In this document: one piece after another, positions 28,601 to 41,749 of the stretch
Layout of the letters: each line of letters opens with the position of its first letter
Numbering within the stretch: the first letter of the stretch is position 1
NCBI GenBank assembly: GCA_023853785.1
Contig: JAJIRX010000742.1
Location: 186,001 to 250,000 of the forward strand
DNA from: Psilocybe azurescens
Taxonomy: Eukaryota > Basidiomycota > Agaricomycetes > Agaricales > Agrocybaceae
Direction: 5' to 3'
Length of the DNA stretch: 64,000 nt
Translations under genes and position numbers: made by a program
Notes under the pieces: generated by a model
Seen by the model: the letters and a program-made list of their open reading frames with translations, nothing else
What the model was told of the DNA's origin: nothing
Databases searched by the model: none

Positions 28601-28690
28601 GCCCTTGGGAGGGTCGCCAGCGTTTTCCCCAAGGAACCACTTGTAGAGATAACGTCCTAGGATTTCTGTCTGAGACGCCATGATAGTTCA
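25655..28690 (-). repeat. Arm 1 of a 3-kb inverted duplication (partner 42791-46291)
   Basis: The segment matches 42791-46291 in inverted orientation over the whole Crinkler-like gene plus about 60 bases after its stop. Similarity starts abruptly about 8 bases before the ATG. The partner carries a 513-bp insertion and a deletion of about 64 bases that this copy lacks. The two arms lie about 14 kb apart and could pair or recombine to invert the intervening DNA. Confidence 0.85.
25717..28681 (-). CDS. Crinkler-like P-loop NTPase with nuclease-like C-terminus, copy 1
   Basis: About 930 residues in four exons (roughly 28351-28681, 28209-28286, 27198-28165, 25717-27144; the exon 2/3 join is not fully resolved). 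A short helical N-terminus precedes a Walker A-type 'SSGFGKSRTVDEL' and a Walker B 'LILYIDEAH'. The C-terminal part holds 'DSVDLHIPVLLD' and 'MSGILVQVKLRK', whose D...QxK spacing resembles PD-(D/E)xK nucleases. NTPase plus REase-fold nuclease is the architecture described for Crinkler/CR-toxin proteins of fungi and oomycetes, thought to derive from transposon or conflict systems. I see no Crinkler-type N-terminal header, so function as an effector is unproven. One base is lost near 26714 relative to copy 2, shifting frame in exon 4. It is the most complete of three copies. The neighbour ERG1 is divergent. Confidence 0.6.
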
Positions 28691-29124
28691 CCTAAGGGTT
28701 CCACACTACCCCGCTTATAAGCAGGCACAATCGATCAGTGTCTGCCGCGTGATTTGCAATGAAACATTCGATTCTTCTTACCCTTCAGCAATTCGGTGAC
28801 TGGGTAACTACTAGTAGTAGTTCTGAGTATCTGTGCCCGCATTCACATTACATTCGTTCTCTCTCTGAACACAAATGTCACTTTCTACTAAGCATGTCGT
28901 CAATTATTATGCAACGTAGCACCTCCCAAACTAAGCTTCAATGAGCATCCAAAACTCTGACTAAGTCTCGATCTGATGTGATGGCTAGTTCATTACAGAC
29001 TGCAATGTTCAATATTAATACAGGTGGTCTGACATTCATATGATTCATCCAATATTTAAACGCCCAAATTCCAGCCAAACCGAGACCGCACCTGAATTGG
29101 CTAGGCGCGTTCGACGCGGCGTCG

Positions 29125-29139
29125 ACGCGTCAAACGCGT
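29125..29139 (+). promoter_or_regulatory. Paired ACGCGT motifs upstream of ERG1
   Basis: ACGCGT occurs at 29125-29130 and 29134-29139, nine bases apart, in a CpG-rich patch about 125 bases before the ERG1 ATG and in the divergent 580-base interval shared with the Crinkler-like gene. ACGCGT is the MluI cell-cycle box bound by MBF-type APSES factors in fungi. Whether it acts here is inference. Confidence 0.35.
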
Positions 29140-29261
29140 CCAAGAATAAAGTGCCGGAGTTTGCCGTAAACGCAAATGGGCCGACTTGGAGAAATCTAAT
29201 TTACCATATTTCATTTACCACACCTTCCCCCACCCCTCAGTTTTCCTTGAAAATTATAGGA

Positions 29262-31106
29262 ATGTCTACCTCACAAAACTACGACATCATTATTGTCGGT
29301 GCTGGGATTGCAGGATGCGCTCTTGCTCACGGTCTTTCGACGGTTCCACGGGCGAAACCCCTACGAATAGCTTTGGTGGAACGTTCGCTGGCTGAGCCTG
29401 ACCGGATAGTCGGAGAGCTGCTACAGCCAGGAGGAGTGATAGCTCTGAAGCGTTTGGAGCTGGAATCATGTCTGGAAGGGATCGACGCCATTCCGGTCAA
29501 GGGATATTGTGTGGCGAACGGAGGGGAGACGGTGCACATCCCATACCCAGGCTCGCACGAAGGTCGCAGTTTCCACCATGGACGATTCATCATGAAGCTT
29601 CGGGAGGCGGCTACGAAGGCCAAAGGCGTGGACGTAATTGAAGGCAGCGTCGCCGAACTCATCCAGGGGGACTACAGCAAACAGATCCTTGGAGCTTCAG
29701 TAACTAAAAAAGGCGAGAACGGAGCGGAGGACACGAAACAGTCGCTGTTCGCAGACCTCGTCATCGTCGCCGATGGGTGCTTCTCAAACTTCAGGAACCA
29801 GATTATGGGCGAGACATCGTGCAAACCGGTCACGAAAAGTCATTTCGTTGGAGCCGTTCTGGAGGATGCGAAGCTGCCGATACCAGCCACGGAACGGTCG
29901 CCCTGGTGAAGGGCTTTGGGCCTGTGTTATTATACCAAATCTCAGAACACGACACGCGGATTCTCATCGACGTTAAAAACCCGTTACCCGATGACCTCAA
30001 GGTACGTCGCAATACTCTTTCGCAGCGCACTTGATATTAACAACAGATTAAAGGGTCATATTCTAAATAACATTGTGCCTCAACTCCCTTCAAACCTCCA
30101 TCTTCCCATCCAAACCGCCCTCAACAAGGACCGTCTCCGACGAATGCCCAATTCCTTCCCTCCCCCCAATCGAGCAGGGGACACGGCACTCAAAAGAGGG
30201 CGCCATTCTCATCGGCGATTCGTGGAACATGCGGCATCCACTGACAGGCGGTGGGATGACTGTCGCACTAAACGACGTGGTCATGCTCCGCGACCTGCTC
30301 GTATCATTGCCAGACTTGAAAAACTGGAAATCAATCAAGGATGCGCTGCACGATTGGCATTGGAGCCGGAAGCCACTGGCGTCGACGGTCAATATTCTGA
30401 GCGTGGCGCTTTATGATCTCTTTGGCGCTGATAGTCAGTTTGCATCTGTCATGTCGTGGAAGTGGTGATTTACTAAAATACCGCAGGCGATGAACTCCAG
30501 GTCCTGCGAACGGGTTGTTTCAAATACTTTGAACGTGGAGGCGAGTCCGTGAATGGGCCCGTTTCGCTGCTGTCTGGGTAAGCCGCCTTTCCGTCTTCAC
30601 TTTAAATAACTTTACTGAGTATTTTTAAGCATTGCACCTTCACCGGCACTTCTTGCATACCACTTCTTCTATGTCGCTTTCTACTCTATCTGGGTGATGT
30701 TCACCCACCCTGCCACCGTTTCACCAACCCCCGAAAGCGTCACGAACGGAAAAGGATACGCGAACGGAAATGGGCACGCTAACGGGAATGGTCACTCAAA
30801 GGGCCTAAAGCCCAATCTCAAAAGACCTTCAATCGCCCAATACCCTGCCCTCTGCGTGAAGAGCGTGCTCGTCGTAAGTTATATTCAGTCTCCTTCCAAA
30901 CCTTTCTTGCTCATAAATATCCCTTGCAGTTTTGGACAGCATGTGTCGTATTTGGCCCTCTTCTCTGGTCAGAAATTCGCTGGTGGTCGCCTTTAGACAC
31001 AACAAAACGGAATCAGGTGGCGATGAAGGCTTTGCTGCCATTCGTCGTTCTCCTTGTCGCTCTTAGTGGCAATATACCCGGCGCTGAGTTCCTCAGCGTC
31101 CGTTGA
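29262..31106 (+). CDS. ERG1: Squalene epoxidase (squalene monooxygenase)
   Basis: FAD enzyme of the ER that converts squalene to 2,3-oxidosqualene in ergosterol synthesis and is the target of allylamines. The ATG at 29262 is followed by a dinucleotide-binding fold ('IIIVGAGIAGCALAH'), then 'GELLQPGGV', 'VIVADGCFSNFR' and the FAD-binding 'LIGDSWNMRHPLTGGGMTVA'. The C-terminus has membrane segments ('FWTACVVFGPLLWSEIRWW') and stops at 31104-31106. At least four introns. A Gly/Asn-rich insert ('GYANGNGHANGNG', about 30750) is unusual. Two indels break the frame: a base missing at CC 29887-29888 before 'HGTVALVKG', and an extra C in C6 at 30162-30167 before 'IEQGT'. ERG1 is normally single-copy and required, so sequence error is the best explanation. 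Confidence 0.92.
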
Positions 31107-31306
31107 CCTCATCGTTTTTATATACCTTGGGACGATTTTAGTTTATTGAATAATGTATATCCTCTTAGTGCTGTGTATTGGTACTAGCCGTAGATTCATG
31201 ACTGACTAGCGGAGGAACTTATAATATATTGTATTCGGAATACAAACATTCAGTCAAAATTCACCCGTTCTTGCGGATATCGTAGCGAACGGAATGCTAA
31301 ATTTGC

Positions 31307-31327
31307 AAAAAAAAAAAAAAAAAAAAA
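31307..31327 (+). repeat. A21 homopolymer tract
   Basis: Twenty-one consecutive A about 200 bases after the ERG1 stop. It may be slippage-expanded sequence in the 3' flank or the tail of an old retroposed insert; no target duplication is evident. Confidence 0.7.
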
Positions 31328-31750
31328 TTGCATTCAAATCCTTCGCGAGATCTCTCAAATGGTAAAAAGAGATAGATAATAAAATGTTAAAAGATAGAGA
31401 TGCCTAAGCATCTGGCTTCCGAAGGAAGGGATGGTTCCAAAGATTGTAATGCAGCATTGGATGCGGAAGCAGCACGGAATCCCCTAGTAAAAGGCGAGGG
31501 GATTGTCTGTTTGATGCTTCCGCTGCTGCTGTACTGTTCTACGTAGTTTTCGGCGCGTCAATGTACTGATATTGTATTTTGTTCAGCCCGCGGGGTAATC
31601 ACGTGTCTATAGTTTCTGTGATTATTCCGCTACGGTGGCCGGTCCGCGCAACTATTACGACCGACCACCACGATAACAGGATTGGATTCTATCTTTTGAC
31701 TTCATTCTCCCTTTGAACATCCAGTCATACATCTGCAAAGTCTAGTTGAA

Positions 31751-32504
<754 letters not shown>

Positions 32505-32721
32505 GAGGCAAGCCGATGTCAGTGATATTCTTGTGGCGTCGCAAGCGTTGTCATCACCTAATAATAAGACTCAGAGTACATGTGTATCTGTACTTACAAG
32601 GTGTAAACATATCAATACAACCAATGTTCGGGTGAGTAGCGACGAGTAAGCCTCACTGTGGAACTATTCTCTGAGTCCTTTTAAGCTCTACGCAAGTATC
32701 ATTATCCAACAAGCATACCAC

Positions 32722-35032
32722 ATGTCCTCGATGATCCTCGGCGATCAGTCTCCCTCATCACCCCATCAAGTCGCCTCAGGTAATGGAGGAAGCAGAACGA
32801 GTTACTTTGAAGGAGCCCATCACCTCTCTCAGAAACCCTAATTTTCTGAATGTTCACGGGGATTATTATGCGAAACATGCCGCATCGATGGGTTAGTGGG
32901 GTCATACTCAGTCGTTTCTTCTGTCGATGCATAACAACTTGTAATGATCGTCTCAGGCTTGGCTGCTTTGAACCAGCAGATTTCACATGACGCGATGTTT
33001 GACTCCGAAGCGCGGTACTCTCGAGGGAGAGTTCACCCAGGAACGCGCAAAAGGTCATAGAACAGATTCTCGCCTGGATCGATGATTCTGCTCCAGACGA
33101 AAACGTTCTATGGGTCCACGGCTCAGCGGGCATTGGGAAATCAGCCATCATGCAGACGATAGCAGAATTGCTTGCCAAGGAGCAGAGGACGAGGTATGCA
33201 GGAAGTTTCTTCTTTGCAAAAGACATCGATGGGAGGAAAGATGGCAGTTCGTTGTTTGCCACTCTCGCATACCAGACAGCCATCTATCTGCCAGGAATGC
33301 GCGAGCTTATCGATGAGGCGATGACTCTGGATCCGAGCCTCCCTACGAAATCAATGGACGTTCAACTTGAATTCCTGCTCCTTAGTCCGTTCAGAAAATG
33401 CACAGTCGAATCTCTGCAGCATACGCCAACTGTAATAATCGACGGGTTGGATGAATGCCACGATTCTGAAACCCAGTGCCGTATCTTGTCATTGATTGCA
33501 GACGCAGTCAATTCCCCGGATGCACCTCTGAGGTTTCTTATTGCCAGCCGCCCTGAATATTGGATTCGGGACTCGTTTGTCCAACGCCCGCTCTCCTCGA
33601 AGACGAAGAAGCTCTCCCTCAACAACCCGGAATCTGGCGCAGATGATGATATAGAGAAGTATCTCCTTGACGAATTTGACAGGATCTATGTTAAAAGATC
33701 GAGGTTTATGATGAGTGTCGCAAGACCGTGGCCATCATACGACATCATCCGGGATCTCGTGAGGCGTGCAGGAGGGAATTTTGCCTACGCTTCCACCATT
33801 ATAAAGTTTGTGGGCTATTCTTCAGACTATTGTAATCCCGTGAAACAACTCTCTACTGTCACTTCTCCTGGCCCAGATAGCGCCACCGCATTCACAGAGC
33901 TCGATAAACTGTACACACGCATCTTGTCTGTCTTTCCTAGGCCCGAACTGTTGAAGGCTGTCCTGAGAGGTCTGGCGCTGAAATTAGACCCCGGGGGTAT
34001 AGAGTTCTACCTCGGCGTGGATTTGAGCGAAATCCATATGGTACTTCAGTCTCTAAACTCAGTTGTTGAAATAGATAAACCCGTTCAGTTGACTACAGAC
34101 GAGATGGAAGAAGTGTTCAATGGTGCAACACAAGTAGCTCTTATTTCTGGCTACCATCTATCCTTTCGGGAGTTCCTATTAGACCAGAATCGCTCAGGCC
34201 AATTTTACATCGACCTTGATGCCGCTGCGGAGCGTGTCAGCGCATTTTTCACCGAGGCGATTATCGATAGTCTCGACGGAAAACCTAGATTTCAGGATGG
34301 GTCAGTATCATATTTGTTACCATTTCATTGAACGATCGTTAACGCTGTATTTTCTAATATCAACATTTTCTAGAATTAATCTTACGTCTATTCAGAAGGC
34401 CGGCTTTGCCATTGCTATATTCTGCGTGAACCCCGATCAGAATAATGGTCGGAGACGACTACTATCCCTATTCCAATACATCGACCAGATTGGTGAATTT
34501 GAGGCTAGCAACATCAGTGACTGCCAATCTGCGACAAGTTCTGCCGCCCTCCTTTCTCATTTAGAATGCTTGGAAGCCAACGTTGAATATTACACCGGTG
34601 GTGTTAAATCCAAACGGTTTAATGGCAGATACCCGCAGAATGACCTGGACAACGTACCTTCTATATCCTCCATATCTTCCTTACTCCATCAAAAAATCTA
34701 CCCAAAAAATCATTCGGCATCTTGTTTCTACAGGGTTTTTAGGTATTTCCAGGACATTGCTGGCTCTTGTGGCGAGTTTTGAGTACGGCGCTAATCTGCA
34801 AGAACTCTCGTACTTGACGGGGGATGATTTTTCAGAAGTTGTTCAATTTATCCAGAAACATCGAGGTTTCTGCCACCGGACAGTTGAATGTTGCAATTCC
34901 ATGCCACGTTATAGACTTCTCCAACCAATAGTATCGCTTCTCAACGATCAGTTGAGTGACTCGGATAAGAACCAACTTTCCGCTATACGTGCAAGAATTT
35001 CCCCAAGTTGGAAAATAATCATCCACAGGTGA
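32722..35032 (+). CDS. NACHT-domain NTPase (fungal NLR-like), frame-disrupted
   Basis: The gene begins at ATG 32722; the phrase 'LRNPNFLNVHGDYYAKHA' and, after an intron near 32892-32957, 'MFDSEARYSRGR' match the usual linker before NACHT domains in Agaricomycete NLR-like proteins. The NACHT core follows: Walker A 'VHGSAGIGKSAIMQTIAE' (about 33117), Walker B 'TVIIDGLDECHD' (about 33430) and 'LRFLIASRPE' (about 33530). Such STAND NTPases act in non-self recognition and programmed cell death. No WD40, ankyrin or TPR repeats follow. An intron lies at 34299-34371, after which the C-terminal region is weakly conserved. Frame breaks: an extra C at 32816-32818, a missing A at 33049-33052, and a shift near the A6 runs at 34691-34709. 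Truncation of the sensor domain suggests decay or a repeat-less subtype. Confidence 0.7.
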
Positions 35033-36235
35033 GTAACTTTTGTCATAGTTATCGGCACTTCTGATATACCCATAGAAGGCCATGGTCAAGGACTTAGGAT
35101 TCATTCAAATATTCAAACCTGTCACTGATCTGAAACTTGAAAGCAACTTGAAAGGCCAAGACGCTTAAACGTTTAGAGACCGGCACGGAGATCAGAAACG
35201 TCTTGATGGTGCACATGAAGGATGGGGATGAAGCGGAGTGGAGATACCTATGGCGCGCATAACGGGTCGGCCGGGGGTTCAGAAAGCAGGGCGTGTCTGA
35301 ATGCCTTCGAGCATGAATAGGGAATTACTTGACATTCAAATTGAAAGTGACGACCTTGGTGAATCCATGCTATCTCATTGGCCTTTGATGATTAAAGCAG
35401 GAAGGGTAACGAAGGCAATATGCAAATGGCAGACTCGTCGGGGGAGGAGTATTCGAGGATCTCCACGCATAGATCGGGACTTGATGGTGCTTAGATTCCT
35501 CATTTCATTTGTTTGGAAATTATGGTATCAATGAAATAAGCAATGCAAGATTTAAAGTGGATGATTACCGTTGGTGTGATCCTCATAGATGATGAAGTGC
35601 ACGAAGCTCAGGACCTTTCCATGGATATGAAGACCGCAAACCGGCCACAAAAACACTGGTGCTGTTTACACTGAGCTCAAACTTGCATCCATTCTATGTT
35701 CAACTAAACGTTGAAATGACGGGTGACTAACCCTAGGATCAATTAGAATGCACAAGGGGAAGGTCGTCGTAGGTGCTAAGGTTGTAAGCCTGGCCCACAG
35801 ACGGTGTCATCTATGGGAGCTTTAGGGTAAGTACCTTGTGGGGCGGCCAGGCATCGCGAATAGAAGAAAGAAGATGTCTAGCTGTTGAGTACAAAGGCGG
35901 CTACAGCTAAGTAAGAGACGGTCTTTGAAGTTAACATCAACAAAGGACAAAAGAAAATTGGTTAATTGACGTACATATGCAGGTAGTGGTCATATATGTC
36001 CTCTCGCGAAGACTAAAATATCCCGTATATCCAGCATTTTAGAATGACAAGGCGAGTGAAGGCTCTTACTATGACTCCAGATACATATCATGTCAACCTG
36101 GCGGGGGTTCACTCGGTTTGTTGCCAGCAGCCAGTGGAATCGATACCAGAATGCAGCAAGAATGTAGGGTCAGAGGTCCTTCACTTGGAAAATTATGGTG
36201 AGGGGCCACATGATGACCCACGTTGGCCTCAACTA
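35033..36235. other. Intergenic between NACHT gene and duplicated unit
   Basis: No gene recognised. The last 50 bases or so resemble the sequence upstream of the second Crinkler-like gene (about 42735-42798), marking the left boundary of the duplicated unit. Confidence 0.45.
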
Positions 36236-36351
36236 TCATGGCGTCTAAGAAAGAAATCTTAGGACGTTATCTCTACAAGTGGTTCCTTGGAGAAAATGCT
36301 GGCGACCCTCCCAAGGGCATTCGCAGGCAAAAGATCTCCCTCTTGGACCAG
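36236..36351 (+). pseudogene. 5' fragment of a Crinkler-like gene (third copy)
   Basis: The ATG and first 30 codons ('MASKKEILGRYLYKWFLGEN...') match the starts of the full copies at 28681 and 42799. Similarity continues weakly through GATCTCCCTCTTGGACC and then switches abruptly at about 36352 to ARV1 sequence in opposite orientation. The intact right-hand unit shows the same two genes in the same relative orientation with the missing 5 kb between them, so this is a deletion scar rather than a processed copy. Confidence 0.85.
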
Positions 36352-36768
36352 CCCGCTCGCATCTGTACGCCGTAACAGATTAAGTGTTTGCCGGATCATC
36401 ACTTTTCACCGAGAACGTACTGAGGTACCCCCATCTTATAACTACAAAGCAGTTTAACATTTGTCGTTTCTGAGAACAATGGTACCACTTACATGAATCA
36501 ACCAATATGAGAGGACATCCAAGCTGCAAAACAAACAACCATCGACTCTGAACGAATCATTTGAGAACAACATACATCAGTCGTCTGTAAATGTCGTACC
36601 AATTCATCATTTGATTCATTGAGGTCTGTTATTTCGTTTTGAAGTGTTCCTTTAGATTCTGCCACGGTCGTCTTTCGTTCGGCCAACTTTCGAGGTTTCG
36701 AGCCTCTGTTGTAGAGCAGATGGCGATATACACCACGTTTCAGCAGAAATAGGTCCAGCAGTATAGTC

Positions 36769-37238
36769 TGTTAGAAATAGACAATAATGCACAAATCAGT
36801 AGCTATACTGATGAGTAACAATAGAGTCAAATCTCAAATGCGCAACAATGACAAGTATGAGTGAAAATAGTAAATTGCTTCTGTAGACTCCAAATCTTGT
36901 TCTAGTGTCTTTGTTTCCTCAGACATAGTAGGAATACTGGTCTTTTACATGGCTAAGTGTCTAAAAATGGCGAGGCGTGACTATAGGTGTCTACAATATT
37001 GCGTCAAAACACCAAACCTATAACTACGTGACAAATTATATATCACCGGAACCGTCTCAACGAGGGGATTCCGGATCAGTGATCAGAATTTGAATAACTT
37101 TACTCTACAAAAAGTTATTAACAGAACAGTGTGCAAAAACACCGAAAAGAGCGAATTCTAACTAAGTGTCCATTTGTACAAGTCCAAATATCAAGTGTAG
37201 AACATTAGAAACAAAGTGTTTAATCACAAAAACTAACA
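36769..37238 (-). repeat. 3' LTR of the copia element
   Basis: Because the element reads on the minus strand this left-hand copy is its 3' LTR. TGTTAG...CTAACA ends. The sequence just inside (37239 onward) read on the minus strand gives AGGTGGTTG, a weak polypurine tract. One base shorter than its partner. Confidence 0.95.
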
Positions 37239-37316
37239 CAACCACCTGATAAAACACTTCCATAATCCATAAGATGTTGAATCACATCCAAAACAACCCC
37301 CTGATGATACATCTCC

Positions 37317-40300
37317 TCATTCTTCCTTCCCCATCACTAATCCCATTAATTCTCGCAACTTCTGAACCTGTGGCTTGGGTAGAGCTTTTGTTAACAAGTC
37401 GGCTGGCATATCCTCGGTCCGCAAATATAATGGTTGCATTCTCTTCATTGCCACCTGATCTCGCAACCAGTAAAAACATAAGTCCAAGTGTTTCATCCTT
37501 CCATGATGTTCAGGATTCTTTGCAACAGACATAGATGACTGATTGTCCATATACAACTTGGCTGGTGCAGATGGTGTGTACCCCAATTCCTTCAACAACT
37601 TTTGAATCCACCGGATTTCCATGCCAGCTGCTCCAGCAGCTATAAACTCTGCCTCTGTTGTTGACCTTGTCACAACAGGTTGCAGCTTGCTCCTCCATGA
37701 AACCACTCCTGACCCAATCTTCACCAAATAACCACCTGTTGACTTTCCACTATCCTTATCCCTCCATGGTCTGCATCACTATATGTGGCAAACAGTTCAT
37801 CTCCAAGTGAGGGGTCTGGTCCATATTCCAACCTCATCTCCTTTGTGCCCTGCAAGTACCTAAACAAGTGCTTAACAGCTTTCCAGTGTTCCATGCCAGG
37901 GTTGTGATTGAATCTTGCCAACACACTGACTGTATAAGCAATGTCAGGCCGGGTCATGGTAGCCAAATACATAAGAGATCCAACGGCAGAAATATATGGG
38001 ATGTCATCCATCTCTCTCTTTTCTTCAGAACTCGAAGGACTCTGCTCTGACATTAACTTCAATCCTGGTAGCATAGGGGTACCAACGGGTTTGCAATCAG
38101 CCATTCCAAACTCCTCCAATTTGTTCACAATATATTGGCGCTGTGACAAATATAGCTTGTGCTCTTCTCTTTTCTTGTAATCTCAACCCCCAACAAAAAT
38201 TGGTTGCACCCAGGTCCCTTAGTTTGAAATGCTTTCCAAGTTCAATAACAAAGTTGTCAAGAGCCACCTGAGACTTTGAAGCCAAAGTGATGTCATCCAC
38301 AAATATGGGCACAATGATTTTGATATTATCTCTATCATATATATAGAGTGATGCATCACTATAAGTCTTCTGAAACCCAAGTTCAAGCAAGACCTTTCCA
38401 AGTGTTTCACTCCATAGACGTGATGACTGCTTTAACCCATAAATGGACTTGTTAAGCCTACAGACTGTGCTTTTTCCACCTTGCAAAAATCCTAGTGGCT
38501 GCTGCATATAGATCTCAACGTCAATGTCACTGTTTGTGAATGCATACGATATATCCACAGAACGGAGTTCCATATCTTCAATAGCAGCCAAAGCCATCAC
38601 AACGCGCACAGTAGCATGCTGCATAGTAGATGCAAAGGTTTCAAAGTAGTCCTGGCCAGGTCGTTGGTTAAAACCTTTACCGACCACACGTGCTTTTAAA
38701 TTGCTCAATTGACCCATCTGCGTTATATTTTGTCTTATACACCCATTTAGACCCAATTGCCTTCTGCCCTTCAGGTAGTTCCACAATTTCCCAAGTTCCA
38801 TTTTCCAAGTGCCAGTTATATTCTTCCAACATTGCAGCTTGCCACTGATCTGCCTGTTCTGAGTTCATGGCTTCTGAATAAGTTTGTGGATCAGCAGACA
38901 CACTAACAGGATTAGCCATTTCTTCATCATCATCCTCAGAGTCATCCTCATCGTCAGAATCAGGAACAAGAGATTTAGGTGTTCTGACTGCCCACCATTC
39001 ACCAGGGAGGTCTACGGTTACGTCTCGGATACCTTGACGTTAAACCCTCTGGGTTGACCTCTGGTTCTGGTTCTGGTTCTGGTTCTGGCACTGGTTCAGG
39101 TTCTGGTACTGACTTGTTATTACCTGTTGCAAGACGTTTGGAACGTCGAACTGCGGCAACAGGCTTGACATGTTTATGAGGTTGAAGCTTTATACGCTTC
39201 CGTGGCTCTTCCTCTGGATCACTTTCAATAATCCTGGCATTACGTTTGGTATGTCCTGGCAATTCAATCTCTTCCTTCTCCTCCTCTTCAATTGTGGGCT
39301 CAATCGCTTTCTGTTTCCCTTTGTCAACTTTAGGTGCTGGGTTAGGTCCAGTGGGAGGTGCAATCTCGTCTACCTCAGGCAAGACAGGTGGTAGTACTTC
39401 TTGTTCATTTTCTGACTCTGGGATAGGAATTGGTTCGGGTTCAATTGCATCATGCTGATTGGATGTCATCAATTCTCCACCATATGTGTAGCGTTCATCA
39501 AAGTCAGCTCTTTCACAGATAATGACTTTATTAGTTTCCAGATTGTAAAACTTCCAACCCTTGTAACCATCTGGATATCCAATAAAGATGCACTTTTCCA
39601 TGTGTGAACCCAATTTCTTCCTTTTGTCCTTTTGAATGTGAACATATGCAACACATCCCCAAACACGTAAATGACTGACATCAGGTTTCTTGCGATGCCA
39701 ACCTTCATAAGGAGTTCTCCCAATAACAGCAGATGTAGGACAACGATTCAAGACATGCACAAGTGCAGCCAAACACTCAGCCCAAAATTTCTTGGACAGA
39801 CCAGACTCTTCAAGCAATGCAACAATCCTTTCAGCAAATGTTCTATTGGCACGTTCAGCAACCCCATTTTGCTGTGGTCTGTTTCTGCAGGTATGCTCTC
39901 TCACAATTCCACATGCATCCAGGTACTCTTGGAATTCTTTTGACATGTATTCACCACCTTTATCCTCCCGAAGTCGTTTTGATCTTTTTTGCCAGTCAAG
40001 TTCTCAGCATAAGCTTTGAACGTCTTAAAGCAAGTGAATGTGTCGCTTTTGCGCTTCATAGGGATAAGCACTTTAAAGCGTTCGGCATCGTCAATAAATG
40101 AAACCCAATAACGATAGCCAGAATGTGACAAGATACCAACATCATGCACATCTGTGTGGATCAATTCCAAGACCTCTGTAGCACGATTATCTGATGATGG
40201 GAATGGATTTGCATGCATCTTTCCTGCCAGACATGGTTCACATATAGGATCTGGTAAAGCTTTCGAGTCCAGTACTAAACCATCAACTAGATCTTTCTTT

Positions 40301-40842
40301 ATCATGAACTTAATCCCATCATAGTTGTGGTGTCCTAACCGTTTATGCCATAAAGACAAGTCGAGAGGCAGCGTCGAAGCCAAATGTACATTTTCCATAA
40401 CATCTACTGTAGAGCCATCTAAATATCCAATATTGTCTGTATCAATGGTAGCAGTAAACAAGAGTTTCTTTTGTGAAGAAAAGTCCATTTTGTCATGAGA
40501 AATATGTACATCAATGCCTTTGTACTTTGTCAAATATAAAACAGCAAGAAGATTATTACGAAGTGCAGGAACGTGAAGTACTCTAGTGAATTCTACATCT
40601 CTATATCGTTTTCCTCTAACTAACGGTCTGAACAGAACACTACCAATGCCCTCTGAATATATAACTCTATGGTCCGCTAGTCTAATAGGCACTCTATATG
40701 GGGTATAATTGCGTATCCAGTTTCTATGCGGTGTCATATTAGAAGTGGCGCCTGTGTCTGTGTTCCAATGAAATACGTTAGAAGATGTAGAATTGACCTC
40801 ATGTTCAGCAACAGCACTTGCCTTTCCAGCAAATTCTGTCAC
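37317..40842 (-). CDS. Copia Pol polyprotein: protease, integrase, reverse transcriptase, RNase H (frameshifted)
   Basis: Reading from 40842 down: protease active site 'DTGATSNM'; GAG-pre-integrase zinc site 'LWHKRLGHHNYDG' with 'CEPCLAGKM'; integrase core 'LIHTDVHDVG', 'SFIDDAERF' and 'NRPQQNGVAERANRT'; a Pro/Glu-rich linker containing 'EPEPVPEPEPEPEPEV'; reverse transcriptase with 'AIGSKWVYKTKYNADGSI', 'VDISYAFTNSDIDVEIYM' and catalytic 'FVDD'; RNase H with 'STTEAEFIAAG' and 'LYMDNQSSM'. Frame changes occur near 39988-39993 (A6 run, one short), 38695-38700 (A4, one long), 38160-38200 and 37730. Most are in homopolymers, so they may be assembly errors. If corrected the polyprotein would look complete; if real the element needs a helper. 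Confidence 0.9.
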
Positions 40843-41655
40843 TGCCGCTGCTTTCTCTTCTTCTGCCTTTTGGCACTCTCATTCTTTGCTTTCTTTTCTG
40901 CCAGCTCTGGACAGTTGAAAACCCAATGACCCAATTCTTTGCAGTAATTGCACCGATCCTTTGGCCCAGGTTTTCGCTTTTCCCATGGTTTCTTGCCCCC
41001 ACTGCCACCTGCTTTCACTTGGTTCAACGACTCTGTTGTTTGACGTTGACGATTCAACTCTTCGCTGCGAACGCCCTGCATGATGACCGACTTGTCCAGC
41101 TTTTCCATCAACAACAGAGAAACCGCGAAGATGTCTGTAGTCATCAGGCAAGGCACGTATGAGTGCCATGCACTGAAGCTCTTCATCAAGTGTCTCAATC
41201 TTAAAGTCGGCTGGACGCAAGTTCTGAATAGTTTGCATGGTCTTTTCAATTCGGGTTCCCAAAGTTACTAGGGATTCGTCGTCCTGCTTCCTGATAGAGA
41301 ACAGGTCATCATACGCATTGAATCGTGCTCCTGGCTTCTTGTTCAGATGAGCAGCTTCAAGCAATGCCCACATCTTGATTGGATCTTCATCATGCCCTCT
41401 AAAGTGCACCCTTTGATCATTCTCCACAAGCAGGTAGATTTCACCTGCTGCCCTCTCTGCCTTCATCTCCCACTTTGCCACTACCTCTTCATTGATGAAT
41501 TTATCCCCACTAGCAACTGGCTTTGCTTCTTTGCCAGATACCAATCTCCATAGTCCATTTCGCATTAACCATGCCTTCATCTCCCCAGCCCATTCAGGAT
41601 AGTTTGAATTTGACAATGGTTTAACTTTAGCAACTGTGTTGTTGTCTGAAGACAT
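40839..41655 (-). CDS. Copia Gag, with one frameshift
   Basis: The ATG at 41655 starts 'MSSDNNTVAKVKPLSNSNYP', and the copia Gag core (UBN2-like) follows: 'WALLEAAHLNKKPGARFNAY' and 'LRPADFKIETLDEELQCMAL'. After 'ALPDDY' near 41135 the frame shifts to 'SLLLMEKLDKSVIMQGVRSE' and ends with a CCHC knuckle 'CNYCKELGHWVFNC' (C-x2-C-x4-H-x4-C) and a Lys/Arg-rich tail at about 40839. It overlaps the start of the protease frame by a few bases. Gag assembles the virus-like particle and binds element RNA. Confidence 0.88.
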
Positions 41656-41749
41656 TTTGCAACAAGTTCAAATGTCAAGTGTTGTTTCAAGGATCCAACT
41701 AGTCTAGTATCAGACAGCAATAGACTTAATCAATGTTTTGCCAAGTTTA

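Noticed and set aside
39058..39112. GGTTCT tandem repeat as a microsatellite or regulatory array
   Set aside because: It encodes the Pro-Glu repeat in the copia integrase-RT linker, a normal low-complexity spacer.
37282..39723. Several plus-strand open frames across the copia element
   Set aside because: They are antisense shadows of the Pol coding sequence.
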